Positions 6,446-7,206 of a stretch of 7,206 bases of DNA are shown one piece after another. The notes below the pieces were generated by a model, which saw only the letters and a program-made list of their open reading frames with translations, ran no database searches and was not told the DNA's origin. The first letter of the stretch is position 1. Every line of letters starts with the position of its first letter. A program made the position numbers and the translations under genes. The stretch is from an uncultured Gemmatimonadota bacterium (GTDB taxonomy: Bacteria; Gemmatimonadota; Gemmatimonadetes; Gemmatimonadales; Gemmatimonadaceae): assembly GCA_946887155.1 (NCBI GenBank), contig CAMPKM010000143.1, positions 1-7,206 of the forward strand. Direction: 5' to 3'.

Positions 6446-7206
6446 ATGGCTTGGTTCAGGAAGGAGAAAAAGCCCCGTGCCCCGCGCACCGAACGCCACG
6501 AGATCCCGGCCGACGTCTGGGAGAAATGTGAGGCGTGCGGCCACACCGACATCCGCGAGAAATTCCTCCGGAATTTCAGCGTCTGTCCGTCGTGCGACTA
6601 TCACCGGCGCCTTCGCGCGATCGATTACGCGCGGCTGCTGTTCGACGAGAATTCGTGGACAGAAACCGAGACGGAGATTCGCTCGACGGATCCGCTGCAG
6701 TTTCCCGATTATCAGGCGCGCATCAAGAAGGCCCGGCTCGTCTCCGATTATGACGCCATCCTCACCGCCGCCGGGACGATCGTGGAGATGCCGGTCGGTA
6801 TCGGCATCATGGACTTTGCGTTCATGGGAGGCTCGATGGGCTCGGTGGTGGGTGAGAAGATCTCCCGCCTGGCGAATCGTTCGCTCGAGAAAAAGCACCC
6901 GCTGATCGTCGTGTCCGCGTCAGGCGGCGCGCGGATGCAGGAAGGCGTGCTGTCGCTGATGCAGATGGCCAAGGTGAGTGCTGTGCTGTCGCAGCTGGCC
7001 GAGCGCCGGATTCCCTACGTGTCGATCCTGACGAATCCGACGACCGGGGGCGTGAGCGCGAGCTTCGCCATGCTGGGTGACGCCATCCTGGCCGAACCAG
7101 GGGCGGTCATCGGGTTCGCCGGCCCTCGCGTCATCAAGCAGACGTTAGGCCAGGACCTGCCCGAAGGGTTCCAGACGGCCGAGTTCCTGCTGGATCACGG
7201 CATGCT
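6446..7206 (+). CDS. accD: Acetyl-CoA carboxylase carboxyltransferase subunit beta (N-terminal part, cut by the window edge)
   Basis: AccD with AccA transfers the carboxyl group from carboxybiotin to acetyl-CoA, making malonyl-CoA in the first committed step of fatty acid synthesis in the cytoplasm. The window holds 253 complete codons of a protein usually near 280-305 residues; the C-terminus is missing. The N-terminus (MAWFRKEKKP) is typical, followed by the four-cysteine zinc ribbon Cys28-x2-Cys31 and Cys47-x2-Cys50. The carboxyltransferase (crotonase-like) domain follows, with GGSMGSVVGEK, SASGGARMQEG, TNPTTGGVSASFAMLGD and the GFAGPRVIKQT stretch, all strongly conserved in AccD. The start fits the family N-terminus; no alternative start codon was found just upstream in frame. 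It has no Shine-Dalgarno, like mreB. Leu234 is a TTA codon within GTTAGGC (7144-7150). accD often precedes folC in bacteria, but what follows here is not visible. Confidence 0.97.
   Translation, partial: MAWFRKEKKPRAPRTERHEIPADVWEKCEACGHTDIREKFLRNFSVCPSCDYHRRLRAIDYARLLFDENSWTETETEIRSTDPLQFPDYQARIKKARLVSDYDAILTAAGTIVEMPVGIGIMDFAFMGGSMGSVVGEKISRLANRSLEKKHPLIVVSASGGARMQEGVLSLMQMAKVSAVLSQLAERRIPYVSILTNPTTGGVSASFAMLGDAILAEPGAVIGFAGPRVIKQTLGQDLPEGFQTAEFLLDHGM

Overview
The window is ordinary chromosomal DNA from a GC-rich bacterium (about 62-65% GC by eye). It carries the complete rod-shape (elongasome) gene cluster mreB-mreC-mreD-mrdA(PBP2)-rodA, followed by the 5' part of accD, all on the + strand. 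A short divergent gene for an unknown exported protein is cut by the left edge. The gene order, the GC content and an enlarged RodA would fit Gemmatimonadota or a related FCB-type lineage. That is a guess from gene content, not a demonstrated placement.

Layout. 1-386 (-): N-terminal 128 residues of a small secreted, alanine-rich protein. 387-846: a 460-base divergent intergenic region with candidate promoters for both sides, a leader hairpin for the left gene, a doubtful 73-codon ORF with a very good ribosome binding site, and two overlapping, mutually exclusive hairpins just before mreB. 847-6313 (+): mreB, then mreC 7 bases after it, then mreD, mrdA and rodA, each overlapping the previous gene by 4 bases (ATGA, GTGA, ATGA). 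6314-6445: a short spacer without a clear terminator or promoter. 6446-7206 (+): accD, cut by the right edge.

How the genes work together. MreB filaments under the inner membrane, with MreC and MreD, organise and activate the RodA glycosyltransferase and its partner transpeptidase PBP2, which together build lateral-wall peptidoglycan. AccD is the beta subunit of the acetyl-CoA carboxylase carboxyltransferase, the first committed step of fatty acid synthesis. Its position may couple envelope lipid supply to wall growth, or may simply be inherited gene order.

I see no previously undescribed multi-gene system. The points most worth a second look are the switch-like leader of mreB (no Shine-Dalgarno, two competing hairpins, an upstream ORF in the same frame ending at TAAATG), a strongly context-restricted GTTAGG oligomer, a RodA with about 43 extra residues that look like two added membrane helices, and a Cys3His version of the PBP2 zinc site.
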